Shown here in pieces: positions 42,493 to 51,956 of a DNA stretch of 64,000 nt. The DNA lies in NCBI GenBank assembly GCA_045541255.1, contig JAZQIU010000027.1, positions 1-64,000 on the forward strand. The letters are read 5' to 3'. Origin of the DNA: UMGS1124 sp045541255 (GTDB taxonomy: Bacteria; Bacillota_I; Bacilli_A; RF39; UBA660). Below the pieces are notes generated by a model that saw only the letters and a list, made by a program, of their open reading frames with translations, searched no databases and was not told the DNA's origin. The position numbers and the translations under genes were made by a program. Within the stretch, counting starts at the first letter, position 1. Every line of letters begins with the position of its first letter.

Positions 42493-42991
42493 ATATTTCA
42501 ATAAGTTCATCATTTTCTTTTTTAGTTTTTTTAGTTTTCTTAATAAATTCTATTTTAGGTTGTTTATCTTTTTTAGATAATTTAGAATTTATTTCAGCAA
42601 CATCTTTGAATAGTTTTAGAATAAGTAAAAAGAATTCAAAAGATAAACGTGCTATTATATTTCCAAATACTAAAATACTTAAGAATGTAAAGAAATTTGT
42701 AGTTAAGTATGTGAATGAACATAGAGTTATTGCTATTGCTGTAATTAAATATGCAACTCTAAATATAGGTTCAATTATAGTTATTTTAAAGTTTAAAAAA
42801 TCATATAATACTTTTTTGAAACCTGTGTATGTATTTTCTTTATCTTTACTAAAATATGTTGTATATAAGAATATACCTCCTATTACTGCTAATAATATAC
42901 TTATAATAGTCCATACCTCACTAATTGAAAATGATGTTGTAGTATTTGATATTGTATTTGTTATTCCACTATTAATATCGTATTGTGGCAT
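42491..42991 (-). CDS. Membrane protein of unknown function
   Basis: 166 residues with three or four hydrophobic segments (about 25-45, 78-95, 98-130) and a Lys-rich C-terminal tail (KFIKKTKKTKK-like). I do not recognise the family. AAAGGTGTG precedes the ATG. It converges on the LCP gene, and the next gene upstream is the LysM amidase with its own terminator, so it is probably monocistronic. Confidence 0.65.
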   Translation of the reverse strand: MPQYDINSGITNTISNTTTSFSISEVWTIISILLAVIGGIFLYTTYFSKDKENTYTGFKKVLYDFLNFKITIIEPIFRVAYLITAIAITLCSFTYLTTNFFTFLSILVFGNIIARLSFEFFLLILKLFKDVAEINSKLSKKDKQPKIEFIKKTKKTKKENDELIEI

Positions 42992-43067
42992 TATTTATCA
43001 CACCTTTCATTTTAAAATATAGCATCTGAGTATGAATTTTTCAAGAAATTATAAATAATAGTTTACA

Positions 43068-43101
43068 TATAAAAAATAGTTTCATTTTTAGAAACTATTT
43101 T
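43068..43101 (-). terminator. Terminator of the LysM amidase gene
   Basis: AAAATAGTTTC / GAAACTATTTT stem followed by T-run on the minus strand. Confidence 0.85.
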
Positions 43102-44618
43102 GTTATTAGTAATTGTTGACCTATAGTTAAAGAATTATCTATTAAGTTGTTTATTTCTTTTAGTTCATTTACTGATAAGTTATTATCTTTAGCTATACTC
43201 CATAGAGTATCACCTTTTTTTACTGTATATACAGTATCTAATGTACCTGGTATTTTTAATAATTGTCCTACTGATAATGTGTTACTTGTTAAGTTATTTA
43301 AATTTTTTATTTCATTTACTGTTGTATTGTATTTATTTGCTAGAAAATATAAAGTATCCCCTGCTTTAACTGTATAGTAATCAAAATCTTCTGTAACTAT
43401 ATCACTTGTTGTTTCTCTTATTTTTAATGTTTGTCCTATAGATAAAGTATTGGATGATAAGTTATTCAACTCTTTTAATTCGTTTACAGTTAAGTTATAT
43501 TTAGATGCAATAGAATATAATGTATCTCCTGATTTAACAGTATATGTATTTATTGTACTTTCTTCTGTAGTACCTGGTAATAATAGTACTTGTCCTATAG
43601 ATAGATTATTTGTTGTTAAGTTATTTAAAGATTTTAATTCACTTACTGTTGTACCATATTTATTTGCTATAGAATATAAAGATTCCCCTTTTGAAACTGT
43701 ATGTGTATTTGGTTGTTCTATACTAGTTCCAGGTATTTTAAGTATTTGACCTAATGATAATGTATTAGATGTTAAATTGTTTGTAGTTTTTAATTCATCT
43801 ACTGTAATATCATATTTTTTAGCAATAGAATATAATGTATCTCCTGATTTAACAGTGTATGTATTTGAATATAGTGGAGATTCTTCTTCTATTTCTTCTG
43901 TTGGTAATTTTAGCTGTTGTCCTATAGATAAAGTATTAGATGTAAGATTATTTAATTCTTTTATTTTATTTACAGTAGTATTATTAGCATTTGCTATACT
44001 CCATAATGAATCTCCTTTTTTTACTGTATAATAACCTTTCTTTTCATATGGTATATTTTTATAATCTAATACTGCTTCTACTACAGCATCAGCATATTCT
44101 TTATAATTAGCTTTTAATCTAGCAGCATCACTTGCATTATCTAGAAAACCATATTCTACTATAACTGTTTCTGCATTAGGAGTATTTCTTAACATATAAT
44201 AATAATCTTTAGATGTATCACTAGGTAAACGTCTTTGATAATACTTTCTTATAGTTTGTCCTTTTTCTGATATGTTATTAAGAATTTTACTAGCAAAAGT
44301 GTCTTTATCACGAAGGGCATAGATTACTTCAGCACCTTCCCCACCTCCTGCATTTATGTGATTAGATATAATTATTACATTTTCTCCGTTACCATATTTA
44401 GATAATGCTACTCCAGGTCTATTATCACTAGTTAGAGTAACATCACTATCTCTTGTTAGAGCAACAGGTATTCCTAGTTCTTTAAATCTATCATACATAT
44501 ATTTACTAATATCTAAAGTTAAATCTTTTTCTATTATTCCATTACCAGAAGCTCCGCTGTCTTCTCCACCGTGACCAGCGTCTATAACCACTCCTGTTAA
44601 TGCTCTTAAATAGTTCAT
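43095..44618 (-). CDS. N-acetylmuramoyl-L-alanine amidase with six LysM repeats
   Basis: 507 residues from the ATG at 44618 with AGGTGA upstream. An Amidase_3 domain (about 8-190) has all zinc and catalytic residues: DAGHGGEDSG, GIIEKD, SNHINAGG, VEYGFLDN. Six LysM repeats follow (each YTVKxGDTLYSIA-like then NELKxLNNL and LKIPGT-like ends). No signal peptide is visible, so export is not explained; a non-classical route or lysis release is possible. LysM binds peptidoglycan glycan. Confidence 0.95.
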   Translation of the reverse strand: MNYLRALTGVVIDAGHGGEDSGASGNGIIEKDLTLDISKYMYDRFKELGIPVALTRDSDVTLTSDNRPGVALSKYGNGENVIIISNHINAGGGEGAEVIYALRDKDTFASKILNNISEKGQTIRKYYQRRLPSDTSKDYYYMLRNTPNAETVIVEYGFLDNASDAARLKANYKEYADAVVEAVLDYKNIPYEKKGYYTVKKGDSLWSIANANNTTVNKIKELNNLTSNTLSIGQQLKLPTEEIEEESPLYSNTYTVKSGDTLYSIAKKYDITVDELKTTNNLTSNTLSLGQILKIPGTSIEQPNTHTVSKGESLYSIANKYGTTVSELKSLNNLTTNNLSIGQVLLLPGTTEESTINTYTVKSGDTLYSIASKYNLTVNELKELNNLSSNTLSIGQTLKIRETTSDIVTEDFDYYTVKAGDTLYFLANKYNTTVNEIKNLNNLTSNTLSVGQLLKIPGTLDTVYTVKKGDTLWSIAKDNNLSVNELKEINNLIDNSLTIGQQLLITK

Positions 44619-44649
44619 TTTAATCACCTAAGATATTGTATGATACTAT

Positions 44650-44832
44650 TTATTTTTTTGTTAAAAATTTCTTATATACAAGTAATAGTGTTATAAATAT
44701 TACTGTAAAAAATATTATTAATCTAATTAAAACTAATTTGGTAGGAATATCTCCTATATGATACCAACTCATTAATTCAAAAGTTATAAGAGTTATTAAT
44801 AGAGTTATTGTTAAAATTATTATCTTTTTCAT
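44650..44832 (-). CDS. Small membrane protein
   Basis: 60 residues with two membrane segments (about 4-22 and 33-54) and a basic end. AGGAGG precedes the ATG. It overlaps the upstream gene by ATGA, so the two form a translational pair that follows the HTH membrane regulator. Family unknown. Confidence 0.6.
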   Translation of the reverse strand: MKKIIILTITLLITLITFELMSWYHIGDIPTKLVLIRLIIFFTVIFITLLLVYKKFLTKK

Positions 44833-45092
44833 TTTATCCTCCTACTTTTTAGTTTTATGAAATCTAATATTAATCCATAAAAGGTATTTGTTAATATGTT
44901 TGATATATACCATAGATAATTATTAGAGTTCATGAAATCACAAAATATTTTACTATCATCTAGTAAGTTTAGTATTGGATTTAATCCTATCAATAAGATA
45001 TTCATATCATCTTTTTTTAAAATATTTAATACAACTATAATTATACTTAGTAATATAAAATAAAATGTAAATGTTTTATAGATTTTTTTCAT
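44829..45092 (-). CDS. Small membrane protein
   Basis: 87 residues from the ATG at 45092, with GGAGG upstream (an ATG at 45137 has none). Two hydrophobic segments (about 8-25, 60-80). It lies between the HTH membrane regulator and the 60-residue membrane gene. Its orientation and spacing suggest that the three could be a small regulated unit. Family unknown. Confidence 0.6.
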   Translation of the reverse strand: MKKIYKTFTFYFILLSIIIVVLNILKKDDMNILLIGLNPILNLLDDSKIFCDFMNSNNYLWYISNILTNTFYGLILDFIKLKSRRIK

Positions 45093-45159
45093 AATACCTC
45101 CATACTTTATAATTATATTATAATATAATAAAAACACTATTTAAAGATAAATAGCGTTT

Positions 45160-45732
45160 TTAGTTACAAGTTCCATTATGTGAAATAATATATTTTTTAA
45201 CATCGTTTATTAGTTTCTTTTTACTTTTATATTTATTTATATCAATATTCATATCTTCTAATGTTATATTATCTGTAGTATAGAATTCTATGTTTGGATT
45301 ATCTCTAGTTGTTGTGGCTTCATAATATTCTTTTTTACTATTAACTATACAATATACTCCATAAGAGTCTGATACCATGTTATTAGGTTTTACTTCAAAG
45401 TATTTTCTACTTATTAATATAAATATAGTTATAAGTAATGATATTAAGAGTAATAGTCCTATATATTTTAGTATTTTTATAATTATACCAGCTAGTCTTT
45501 CAGTGTTACTAACTTTTGTAATAAGTATTTCTTTTAAATCGTTGTTTGTTAATTCATCTAAACTTATTTTAAATATTTGTGATAGTTTTTTTGCTTGATT
45601 TAAATCTGGATATGTTTCTCCTAGTTCCCATTTACTTATTGTTTGTCTAGTAACATTAATTAGTTCTGCTAATTGTTCTTGACTCATATTATTACTTTTT
45701 CTTAATTTTAATATATTTTTACCTATTTCCAT
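45160..45732 (-). CDS. Membrane-bound XRE-family regulator
   Basis: 190 residues: an N-terminal HTH (residues 5-60: LRKSNNMSQEQLAELINVTRQTISKWELG), one membrane helix (about 92-115), and an extracytoplasmic domain. The layout is that of membrane-anchored XRE regulators that control nearby membrane genes. Two small membrane-protein genes follow; they are plausible targets. AAAGGAG precedes the ATG. Confidence 0.8.
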   Translation of the reverse strand: MEIGKNILKLRKSNNMSQEQLAELINVTRQTISKWELGETYPDLNQAKKLSQIFKISLDELTNNDLKEILITKVSNTERLAGIIIKILKYIGLLLLISLLITIFILISRKYFEVKPNNMVSDSYGVYCIVNSKKEYYEATTTRDNPNIEFYTTDNITLEDMNIDINKYKSKKKLINDVKKYIISHNGTCN

Positions 45733-45825
45733 TTTTATTCTCCTTTCAAGTATAATTTAATATTTTTTATATTATTATTCTACCAATTTTAGTTTGAAGT
45801 TTAGCAATATTTGTTAACATTATAA

Positions 45826-45857
45826 AAAAATAGTATAAATCTTTATACTATTTTTTG
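45826..45857 (-). terminator. Terminator of gatB
   Basis: AATAGTATAAA / TTTATACTATT stem followed by a T-run on the minus strand, directly after the gatB stop. Confidence 0.8.
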
Positions 45858-45858
45858 T

Positions 45859-47286
45859 TTAATTTAATTTTTTATGTAATAATTCTTTTGTTATTATAGG
45901 GTTTGCTTTACCTCTTGTATTTTTCATAACTTGTCCTACGAAGTAGTCGAATAATCTATCTTTACCACTTCTATATTCTTCTACTTGGCTTGGACTATTA
46001 GATATTATTTCATCTATTATTTTTTCTAGTTCTGCTTCGTCAGATATTTGAGCGTTTTCTTTACTAATATAATTACTTGGTTCTTTTTCTTCTTCTAATA
46101 CTTTGAAGAACACTTCTTTAGCTTGTTTAGATGAGATAGTACCATTTTTTATATTATCTACAATAAATTTTAATCTTTCTGGTGTTAAATAAATATCATT
46201 AATGCTTAATTCATATTTATTTATATATGCTATTACATTTACTGTAATCCAGTTACAAGATTCTTTAGGATCCATACCTAGTTCTAAACATTTTTCAAAA
46301 TAGTCAGATATTTCTTTTTCTTTTACTAAGATAGTTGCATCATAATCTGATAAAGAATATTTTTCTATATAATCTGCTTTTCTTTCGTTTCTTAGTTTAG
46401 GTATTTCTTTTTTGATTTCTTCAATCCATTCGTTTGCTATTTTATATTTAGGTAGATTTGGATCTACGAAATATTTGTAATCTATTGCATCTGCTTTTGA
46501 ACGCATTCTTATTGTAGTACCTGATTCTTCATCAAATCTTCTTGTTTCTTGTTCTACTTCTTCATATCTTCCAGCGTCTTTTAATTCGCTTTGTCTTTTT
46601 ATTTCATAGTTGATTGCATCGTAAACATTACCAAAAGAGTTTATATTTTTTATTTCAACTCTTGTTCCAAATTCTGTTGCATCTTCTTCCATTATTGATA
46701 CGTTTACGTCACATCTAATTTGTCCTTTTTTAGTATCAGCTTCTGATACATCACAATATTTATATGCACTTCTCATATGTTCTAAGAAAGCTACTGCTTC
46801 TTCTGCTGAATGTAGACATGGTTCTGTAACTAATTCTAATAATGGTACTCCTGCTCTATTATAATCTATTACAGATGTATCATATAAATGGTCCATTGAT
46901 GCAGCATCTTCTTCTAAGTGAATATCATGTATATCAACTGGTATAATTCTATCATTACATTCTATTTCTATATGTCCATTAACTCCTACTGGTGAATCAA
47001 ATTGTGTTATTTGATAACCTTTTGGTAAGTCTGGATAGTAGTAATTTTTTCTATCGAAATACATATATTCTGGTATTTCACAATTTAATACCATTGCCAT
47101 TTTTAATGCATCTTTTATACATTTTTTATTTGCTACAGGAAGCGTTCCAGGAAAAGCCATATCAACTGGTTTGATATTTGAGTTAGCTATTTCTGAATAT
47201 GAATTTTCAGCGCTTGAAAATACTTTTGAATTTGATTTTAGTTCGCAATGCATTTCAAGTCCAATAACTGCTTTATATTTACCCAT
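45859..47286 (-). CDS. gatB: Aspartyl/glutamyl-tRNA amidotransferase subunit B
   Basis: 475 residues. Family signatures: VIGLEMHCELKS at the start, YYYPDLPKGYQITQF, VDIHDIHLEEDAAS, NRAGVPLLELVTEP, GQIRCDVNVS and a C-terminal YqeY-like tail. GatB holds the tRNA and kinase site of GatCAB, which turns mischarged Asp-tRNA-Asn or Glu-tRNA-Gln into the right amide. Overlaps the gatA stop. Last gene of the aspS operon. Confidence 0.98.
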   Translation of the reverse strand: MGKYKAVIGLEMHCELKSNSKVFSSAENSYSEIANSNIKPVDMAFPGTLPVANKKCIKDALKMAMVLNCEIPEYMYFDRKNYYYPDLPKGYQITQFDSPVGVNGHIEIECNDRIIPVDIHDIHLEEDAASMDHLYDTSVIDYNRAGVPLLELVTEPCLHSAEEAVAFLEHMRSAYKYCDVSEADTKKGQIRCDVNVSIMEEDATEFGTRVEIKNINSFGNVYDAINYEIKRQSELKDAGRYEEVEQETRRFDEESGTTIRMRSKADAIDYKYFVDPNLPKYKIANEWIEEIKKEIPKLRNERKADYIEKYSLSDYDATILVKEKEISDYFEKCLELGMDPKESCNWITVNVIAYINKYELSINDIYLTPERLKFIVDNIKNGTISSKQAKEVFFKVLEEEKEPSNYISKENAQISDEAELEKIIDEIISNSPSQVEEYRSGKDRLFDYFVGQVMKNTRGKANPIITKELLHKKLN

Positions 47287-48743
47287 TATTTAACCTCCTT
47301 AGCAATTTGATTTTTGTATTCCATAGCATTTTCTAAAGTAGCTGCTATATTTAATACGTTTATATCATCATAACAATTACCTGTAATGTTCATACCTACT
47401 GGTAAGTTATTTACAAATCCATTTGGGATTGTAATTGATGGGAATCCACCGAAGTTACCTATTTGTAATTGTTCATCTAACGCTATTGTATTTGTATCGT
47501 ATTTTTTATTTAAATCTTCTAATTTTTTAGCAGGTCCTATACCAACTGGTGATATAACTGCATCATAAGTTTTAAATAATTCTTTCCATGAATCTACTAG
47601 TAATCTTCTTACTCTTTGAGCATTATTGAAATATCTATCTTTGTTTTCTTTTTGTAATACATATGAACCTATTATGAAACGTCTTTTAATTAATGGAGAG
47701 AATCCTTTTGTTCTATGATCTTTTATCATTTCTATATAATTATCTCCTTCTCCTCTTGGTCCAAAAATAATACCTGTTAAGTTACTCATATTACTTGTAG
47801 CTTCTGCTGAATGTATTACCACATAAGTACTATATGAAGCATTTAGAAGTTTTCTATCTATACTTACTTCTTCTACTTCCATTCCTAAAGATTTACATAA
47901 TTCAACTGTTTTATGGAAGTTTTCTAAATGTAATTTTAGTTCTTCATCTGCATTAGGATAATTAGATATATCACATAATTCTTTTACATAGCATAATTTC
48001 TTTCCTTTTGAATCAGTTGTTAAACTATCTGCTAAATGTATGTCTTCACTATCCCAAGATGTCATATCATTTTTATCGATACCTTTCATTGTATCAACAA
48101 CTATTGCACAATCTTTTACAGAACGAGCTAAAACTCCTAAGTGATCTAAACTTGAAGCGAATGGAAATACTCCATAACGGCTTATCATTCCATATGTTGG
48201 TTTATAACCTACTATACCACAATATGCAGCTGGTTTTCTTATTGAATCACCTGTATCTGTTCCTAGTGCATAAGGATAAACTCCAGCTGCTACAGCACAT
48301 GCACTTCCTGATGATGAACCTGCACATATTCTAGTTCTATCCCATGGATTTAATACTGTTCCAGTATGTCCAGTTGTTCCAGTTCCACCCATACCAAATT
48401 CATCCATAACTGTTTTATTAACTTTTACTGCACCAGCAGCGTTTAATTTTTCAATTGCAGTTGCATTAAAGAATGGAACATAGTCTTTTAAAGTATTTGA
48501 AGACCCAGTTGTTAATAATCCTTTTGTACTATAATTATCTTTTACTCCATAAGGAATTCCTGATAGTAAATCATCAGTTATTTCTTCTGCTTTTGCATCA
48601 TCTAAGATAGTTACAAAAGCGTTATATTTTTCTTGAACTTCATGTGATTTTTTTAATGATTCTTCTATTAATTCTTGGCTAGTTACTTCATTATTTTTTA
48701 ATAATTCATGTAATTCTGTAATACTTTTATTCATGTATTCCAT
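47286..48743 (-). CDS. gatA: Aspartyl/glutamyl-tRNA amidotransferase subunit A
   Basis: 485 residues, amidase signature family: catalytic Lys in GVKDNYS, the Ser-cis-Ser-Lys triad region GSSSGSACAVAAG and GTDTGDSIRKPA. GatA releases ammonia from Gln for GatB. The first ATG overlaps the gatC stop as TAATG. Unlike the usual GTDTGGSIR motif, Asp (GDSIR) replaces one Gly here, which may be a sequence variant of this group. Confidence 0.97.
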   Translation of the reverse strand: MEYMNKSITELHELLKNNEVTSQELIEESLKKSHEVQEKYNAFVTILDDAKAEEITDDLLSGIPYGVKDNYSTKGLLTTGSSNTLKDYVPFFNATAIEKLNAAGAVKVNKTVMDEFGMGGTGTTGHTGTVLNPWDRTRICAGSSSGSACAVAAGVYPYALGTDTGDSIRKPAAYCGIVGYKPTYGMISRYGVFPFASSLDHLGVLARSVKDCAIVVDTMKGIDKNDMTSWDSEDIHLADSLTTDSKGKKLCYVKELCDISNYPNADEELKLHLENFHKTVELCKSLGMEVEEVSIDRKLLNASYSTYVVIHSAEATSNMSNLTGIIFGPRGEGDNYIEMIKDHRTKGFSPLIKRRFIIGSYVLQKENKDRYFNNAQRVRRLLVDSWKELFKTYDAVISPVGIGPAKKLEDLNKKYDTNTIALDEQLQIGNFGGFPSITIPNGFVNNLPVGMNITGNCYDDINVLNIAATLENAMEYKNQIAKEVK

Positions 48744-49039
48744 TATCCCACCACCTTTGGTACTTCTATTTCTCTTTCTGTATGTTCATCACTATTAGAT
48801 AATATATCTTCTATATCTTCAGAAATAGAAGCTTCATCTTCTCTTAAAACGAATTCAAAATCATCTAATGTATGAGTCATAGGTTTAACTGTTTCAATAT
48901 TTGGAATTTCATTTATTAAATCAATTTCTCTATCTATTTCTTCAAATTCATCTAATACATTTTTATTTTCTTCGTCTGTTAATCCAATAAGCAATTTATT
49001 TGCGTAATCATCTACCATTTCTTTTGTAAATTTACTCAT
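48743..49039 (-). CDS. gatC: Aspartyl/glutamyl-tRNA amidotransferase subunit C
   Basis: 98 residues, GatC length. The layout N-terminal helices plus PMTHTLDDFEFVLREDEASI fits the family, which stabilises the GatAB complex. AGGAGG precedes the ATG, which overlaps the aspS end by 8 bases. Next genes are gatA and gatB. Confidence 0.93.
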   Translation of the reverse strand: MSKFTKEMVDDYANKLLIGLTDEENKNVLDEFEEIDREIDLINEIPNIETVKPMTHTLDDFEFVLREDEASISEDIEDILSNSDEHTEREIEVPKVVG

Positions 49040-50795
49040 TGTCTTCCTCCTTTTTAATAATTAATCCTAATTCTTCTAATTGTTTATCTGTTAGTTCACT
49101 TGGTGAACCCATCATTAAATCTTGTCCACTTGCACTTGTTGGGAAAGCTTGAACTTCTCTTAAGTTTGGTTCATCTTGAATTAGCATAATTAATCTATCA
49201 ATTCCAGGAGCCATACCACCATGTGGAGGACATCCGTATTTAAATGCAGTAAATATTGATTTGAATTTTTCTTCTACTTCATCACGTGTATATCCAACTA
49301 TTTCAAATCCTTTTGCTAAACTATCTAAATCATGGTTTCTAACAGCACCTGATGCCATTTCGTTTCCATTACATACAAAGTCAAATTGATATGCTAAAAT
49401 TTCATCTGGAGTTTTTTCTTCATAGTCTTTAATTCCCCCATGTGGTAAACTGAATGGATTATGACAGAATTCATATTTTTTAGTAGCATCATCATATTCA
49501 AACATAGGGAAATCGTTAATAATACATAATTCTAATTTGTTATTATCTATTAGTTCACATTTTTTACCTAGTTCTGTACGTATTTGTCCTGCAAATTTTT
49601 GTGCTATCTTTTTATTTCTGTTTGCTATAAAAAACATTACTGAATTTGTTTTCATATCGAATTCTTTAATTAAGTTAGTTCTTTCTTCTTCACTTAAGAA
49701 TTTATCTATAGGTCCTTTTAATGTTCCGTCTTCCATTAATGTTACATATCCTATTCCTGGCATTCCTATACTAGAAGCATAGTCAACTATTTCATTAAAC
49801 CATGAATTAGAATGTGTTCCAATATCATCTACTACAATAACTTTAATTGTAGATTTTTTAAATGGTCCAAATGTTGTATCTTTTAATACAACAGAAGCAT
49901 CTTTTATAATTAATGGGTTTCTTAAATCTGGTTTATCAGTACCGAAGCTCTCCATAGCATCTTTATATGCTATTCTTCTAAACGGTCTAGGTGACACAAT
50001 TTTATCAGAGAATTTAGTGAATGTATCATAGAAGATTTCTTCTCCAATATTTAATATTTCTTCTTCTTCAACAAAACTCATTTCTAAATCTAATTGATAA
50101 AATTCTAATGTTCTATCAGCACGAGCGTCTTCATCTCTAAAGCATGGTGCTATTTGGAAATATTTTTCAAATCCACCTACCATTAATAATTCTTTATATA
50201 TTTGTGGTGCTTGTGGTAATGCATAAAATTTACCTTTAAATAATCTTGAAGGAACTACAAAGTCTCTTGCTCCTTCTGGACTAGATGCTGTTAATATTGG
50301 AGTTTGAACTTCTGTAAATCCTAAATCATACATTTTATTTCTTAAGAAATGTAATATTTCAGAACGTAATAATATATTATCTTTTACTTTTTTATTACGC
50401 ATATCTAAATAACGATATTTAAGTCTTACATCTTCTTTAGTATTTTTAGAAGTTATTATTTCAAATGGTAATTCATTTTTTGATTTACCTAATACTTCTA
50501 ATTCACTTACTAATAATTCTATTTCTCCTGTATGAATTTTTGTATTATAAGTTTCTTCATTTCTTTTTCTAATTGTTCCAGTTACTTTTATAACGCTTTC
50601 TTTAGTTAAATTTTTAAATATAGAATCATCATTACTTACTACTTGTATTGTATCAGTATTGTCTCTTAAGTCTAAAAATAATACTCCACCGTGATCTCTT
50701 ATATTTTCTATCCAACCAGAAACAATTACACTTTCTCCTACATTATTAACATCTAAATCTTTACATTGATGTGTATGATAAATATTTGTTTTCAT
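49032..50795 (-). CDS. aspS: Aspartyl-tRNA synthetase, probably non-discriminating
   Basis: 587 residues, bacterial-type AspRS: N-terminal OB fold (GWIENIRDHGGVLFLDLRD), class II motifs (TPILTASSPEGARDF, FRDEDARADRTLEF) and the GAD insertion, closing GIDRLIMLIQDEPNLREVQAFP. Located first in an operon with gatC, gatA and gatB, which suggests it also charges tRNA-Asn with Asp for GatCAB conversion. A T-box leader controls the operon. AAGGAAA precedes the ATG. Confidence 0.97.
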   Translation of the reverse strand: MKTNIYHTHQCKDLDVNNVGESVIVSGWIENIRDHGGVLFLDLRDNTDTIQVVSNDDSIFKNLTKESVIKVTGTIRKRNEETYNTKIHTGEIELLVSELEVLGKSKNELPFEIITSKNTKEDVRLKYRYLDMRNKKVKDNILLRSEILHFLRNKMYDLGFTEVQTPILTASSPEGARDFVVPSRLFKGKFYALPQAPQIYKELLMVGGFEKYFQIAPCFRDEDARADRTLEFYQLDLEMSFVEEEEILNIGEEIFYDTFTKFSDKIVSPRPFRRIAYKDAMESFGTDKPDLRNPLIIKDASVVLKDTTFGPFKKSTIKVIVVDDIGTHSNSWFNEIVDYASSIGMPGIGYVTLMEDGTLKGPIDKFLSEEERTNLIKEFDMKTNSVMFFIANRNKKIAQKFAGQIRTELGKKCELIDNNKLELCIINDFPMFEYDDATKKYEFCHNPFSLPHGGIKDYEEKTPDEILAYQFDFVCNGNEMASGAVRNHDLDSLAKGFEIVGYTRDEVEEKFKSIFTAFKYGCPPHGGMAPGIDRLIMLIQDEPNLREVQAFPTSASGQDLMMGSPSELTDKQLEELGLIIKKEEDNE

Positions 50796-50818
50796 TTTAA
50801 ATTTCCTTTCTTATATAA

Positions 50819-51102
50819 AAATACCCGTATCATCCTATACATAAGGACGAATACGGGTATCCGTGGTGCCACCTTAATTTATTACTAAAGTTTTTTAAAC
50901 TTATTATTTTTAGTAACCTTTTATGCTCCTTTAAGCAATAGCAGTATGATAACGGTTTGCTTCCGAACTAATCTACTAAGAATAATCTTTTCGGTAGTTT
51001 GCTCCAAGGTGTTCTTTCACTAAATGTCTATAATCAGTTTCCACTATACCTGACTCACTTGTATAAACTTATAAAGTTACTTTTCCTCTTCAACGCGTTA
51101 TT
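50819..51102 (-). promoter_or_regulatory. T-box leader of the aspS-gatCAB operon
   Basis: Minus strand: antiterminator sequence GGTGGCACCACGG (50861-50874), then terminator ATACCCGTAT / ATACGGGTAT plus TTTTT (about 50815-50860). About 285 nucleotides long. A candidate specifier is GAC (Asp) or AAC (Asn); I cannot place it with certainty by eye. Confidence 0.92.
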
Positions 51103-51132
51103 AATATATCATAAATATTCTTATTTTGTCAA
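51103..51132 (-). promoter_or_regulatory. Promoter of the aspS operon
   Basis: -35 TTGACA (51127-51132), 18-base spacer, -10 TATATT (51103-51108), just before the T-box leader. Confidence 0.75.
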
Positions 51133-51226
51133 TAAAAATATACTTATTATATAATATGTATTTAACTACAATTTTTATACTTACAATATATTGGTATATG
51201 TTTAAATTATATATTTAAATTTTAAC

Positions 51227-51255
51227 TTGCAATAGTGAATATCATATTGTATAAT
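51227..51255 (+). promoter_or_regulatory. Promoter of the RHH-like gene
   Basis: -35 TTGCAA (51227-51232), 17-base spacer, -10 TATAAT (51250-51255), 24 bases before the start codon. Confidence 0.75.
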
Positions 51256-51279
51256 TAAATCAGGAAAGGAAGTAATATT

Positions 51280-51888
51280 ATGAATAAGGATTTTGAAAAT
51301 GATATTAAAAGTTTATTAATACCAAAAACTGAAAGAGATAGAAAACAAGTTGCTTTATTCTTGCCACCTCATAAAATTGAAAAATTAGATGAATTAGTTA
51401 AAGAATTATCACAATATTCAAATGGTCGCGTTAATCGTAATGTTTTAATAGAAAAAGCAGTAGATAATTTAATTAAAGTTTTACCTAATATAATTCTAGA
51501 ATATGAAAAAGCAGAAGAAGAACCTATAGATGTTGGTTTTGATACTATTGTTTGTCCAAGTATGCCAAGTGGTTTATCTTTTATAGAACATGAACATAAA
51601 TGGCAATATATTAAAGTTGATGCAAAGAAAATACCTTTTATTAAATATATTGCATTATATGTAGGTGCTCCTCTTTCAGCTATAATGGTTTATGCTGAAG
51701 TTGAAAGATTTGAACCAGAAGTTAGACCAAATAATCAAAAACAATATATAGTTCATTTAAAAGGTCCAATTCATCATATTAAACCTATTAAACTTGGAGA
51801 TTTAAATCCAGTTACTACAAGAGGTATTAAATATACTACTTTAGATAAGTTATTAAAAGCAAAAGAATATTCAGATATATTATCTTAA
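51280..51888 (+). CDS. Unknown protein, ribbon-helix-helix-like N-terminus and ASCH/EVE-like C-terminus
   Basis: 202 residues. Residues about 22-70 (KQVALFLPPHKIEKLDELVKEL, RNVLIEKAVDN) look like a strand plus two helices, the ribbon-helix-helix layout. The C-terminal half (YIALYVGAP, VYAEVERFE, YIVHLKGPIHHI) has the beta-rich style of PUA-like ASCH/EVE nucleic-acid-binding folds. Both calls are by pattern only. A strong promoter precedes it. The next frame downstream is a 23-residue hydrophobic peptide behind a long palindrome. Confidence 0.6.
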   Translation: MNKDFENDIKSLLIPKTERDRKQVALFLPPHKIEKLDELVKELSQYSNGRVNRNVLIEKAVDNLIKVLPNIILEYEKAEEEPIDVGFDTIVCPSMPSGLSFIEHEHKWQYIKVDAKKIPFIKYIALYVGAPLSAIMVYAEVERFEPEVRPNNQKQYIVHLKGPIHHIKPIKLGDLNPVTTRGIKYTTLDKLLKAKEYSDILS

Positions 51889-51939
51889 TATCTTTTTATC
51901 TAAGATTACTATATATAGTAGTTTTAGATAAGAAGATAT
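51889..51939. repeat. 50-bp near-perfect palindrome (hairpin)
   Basis: TATCTTTTTATCTAA...TTAGATAAGAAGATA with a TACTATATA / TATATAGTA core, arms of about 25 bases with a few mismatches. It lies directly between the RHH-like gene and the 23-codon peptide and may be an attenuator or operator. Confidence 0.7.
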
Positions 51940-51956
51940 AAGTAGAAAGGATTGAT

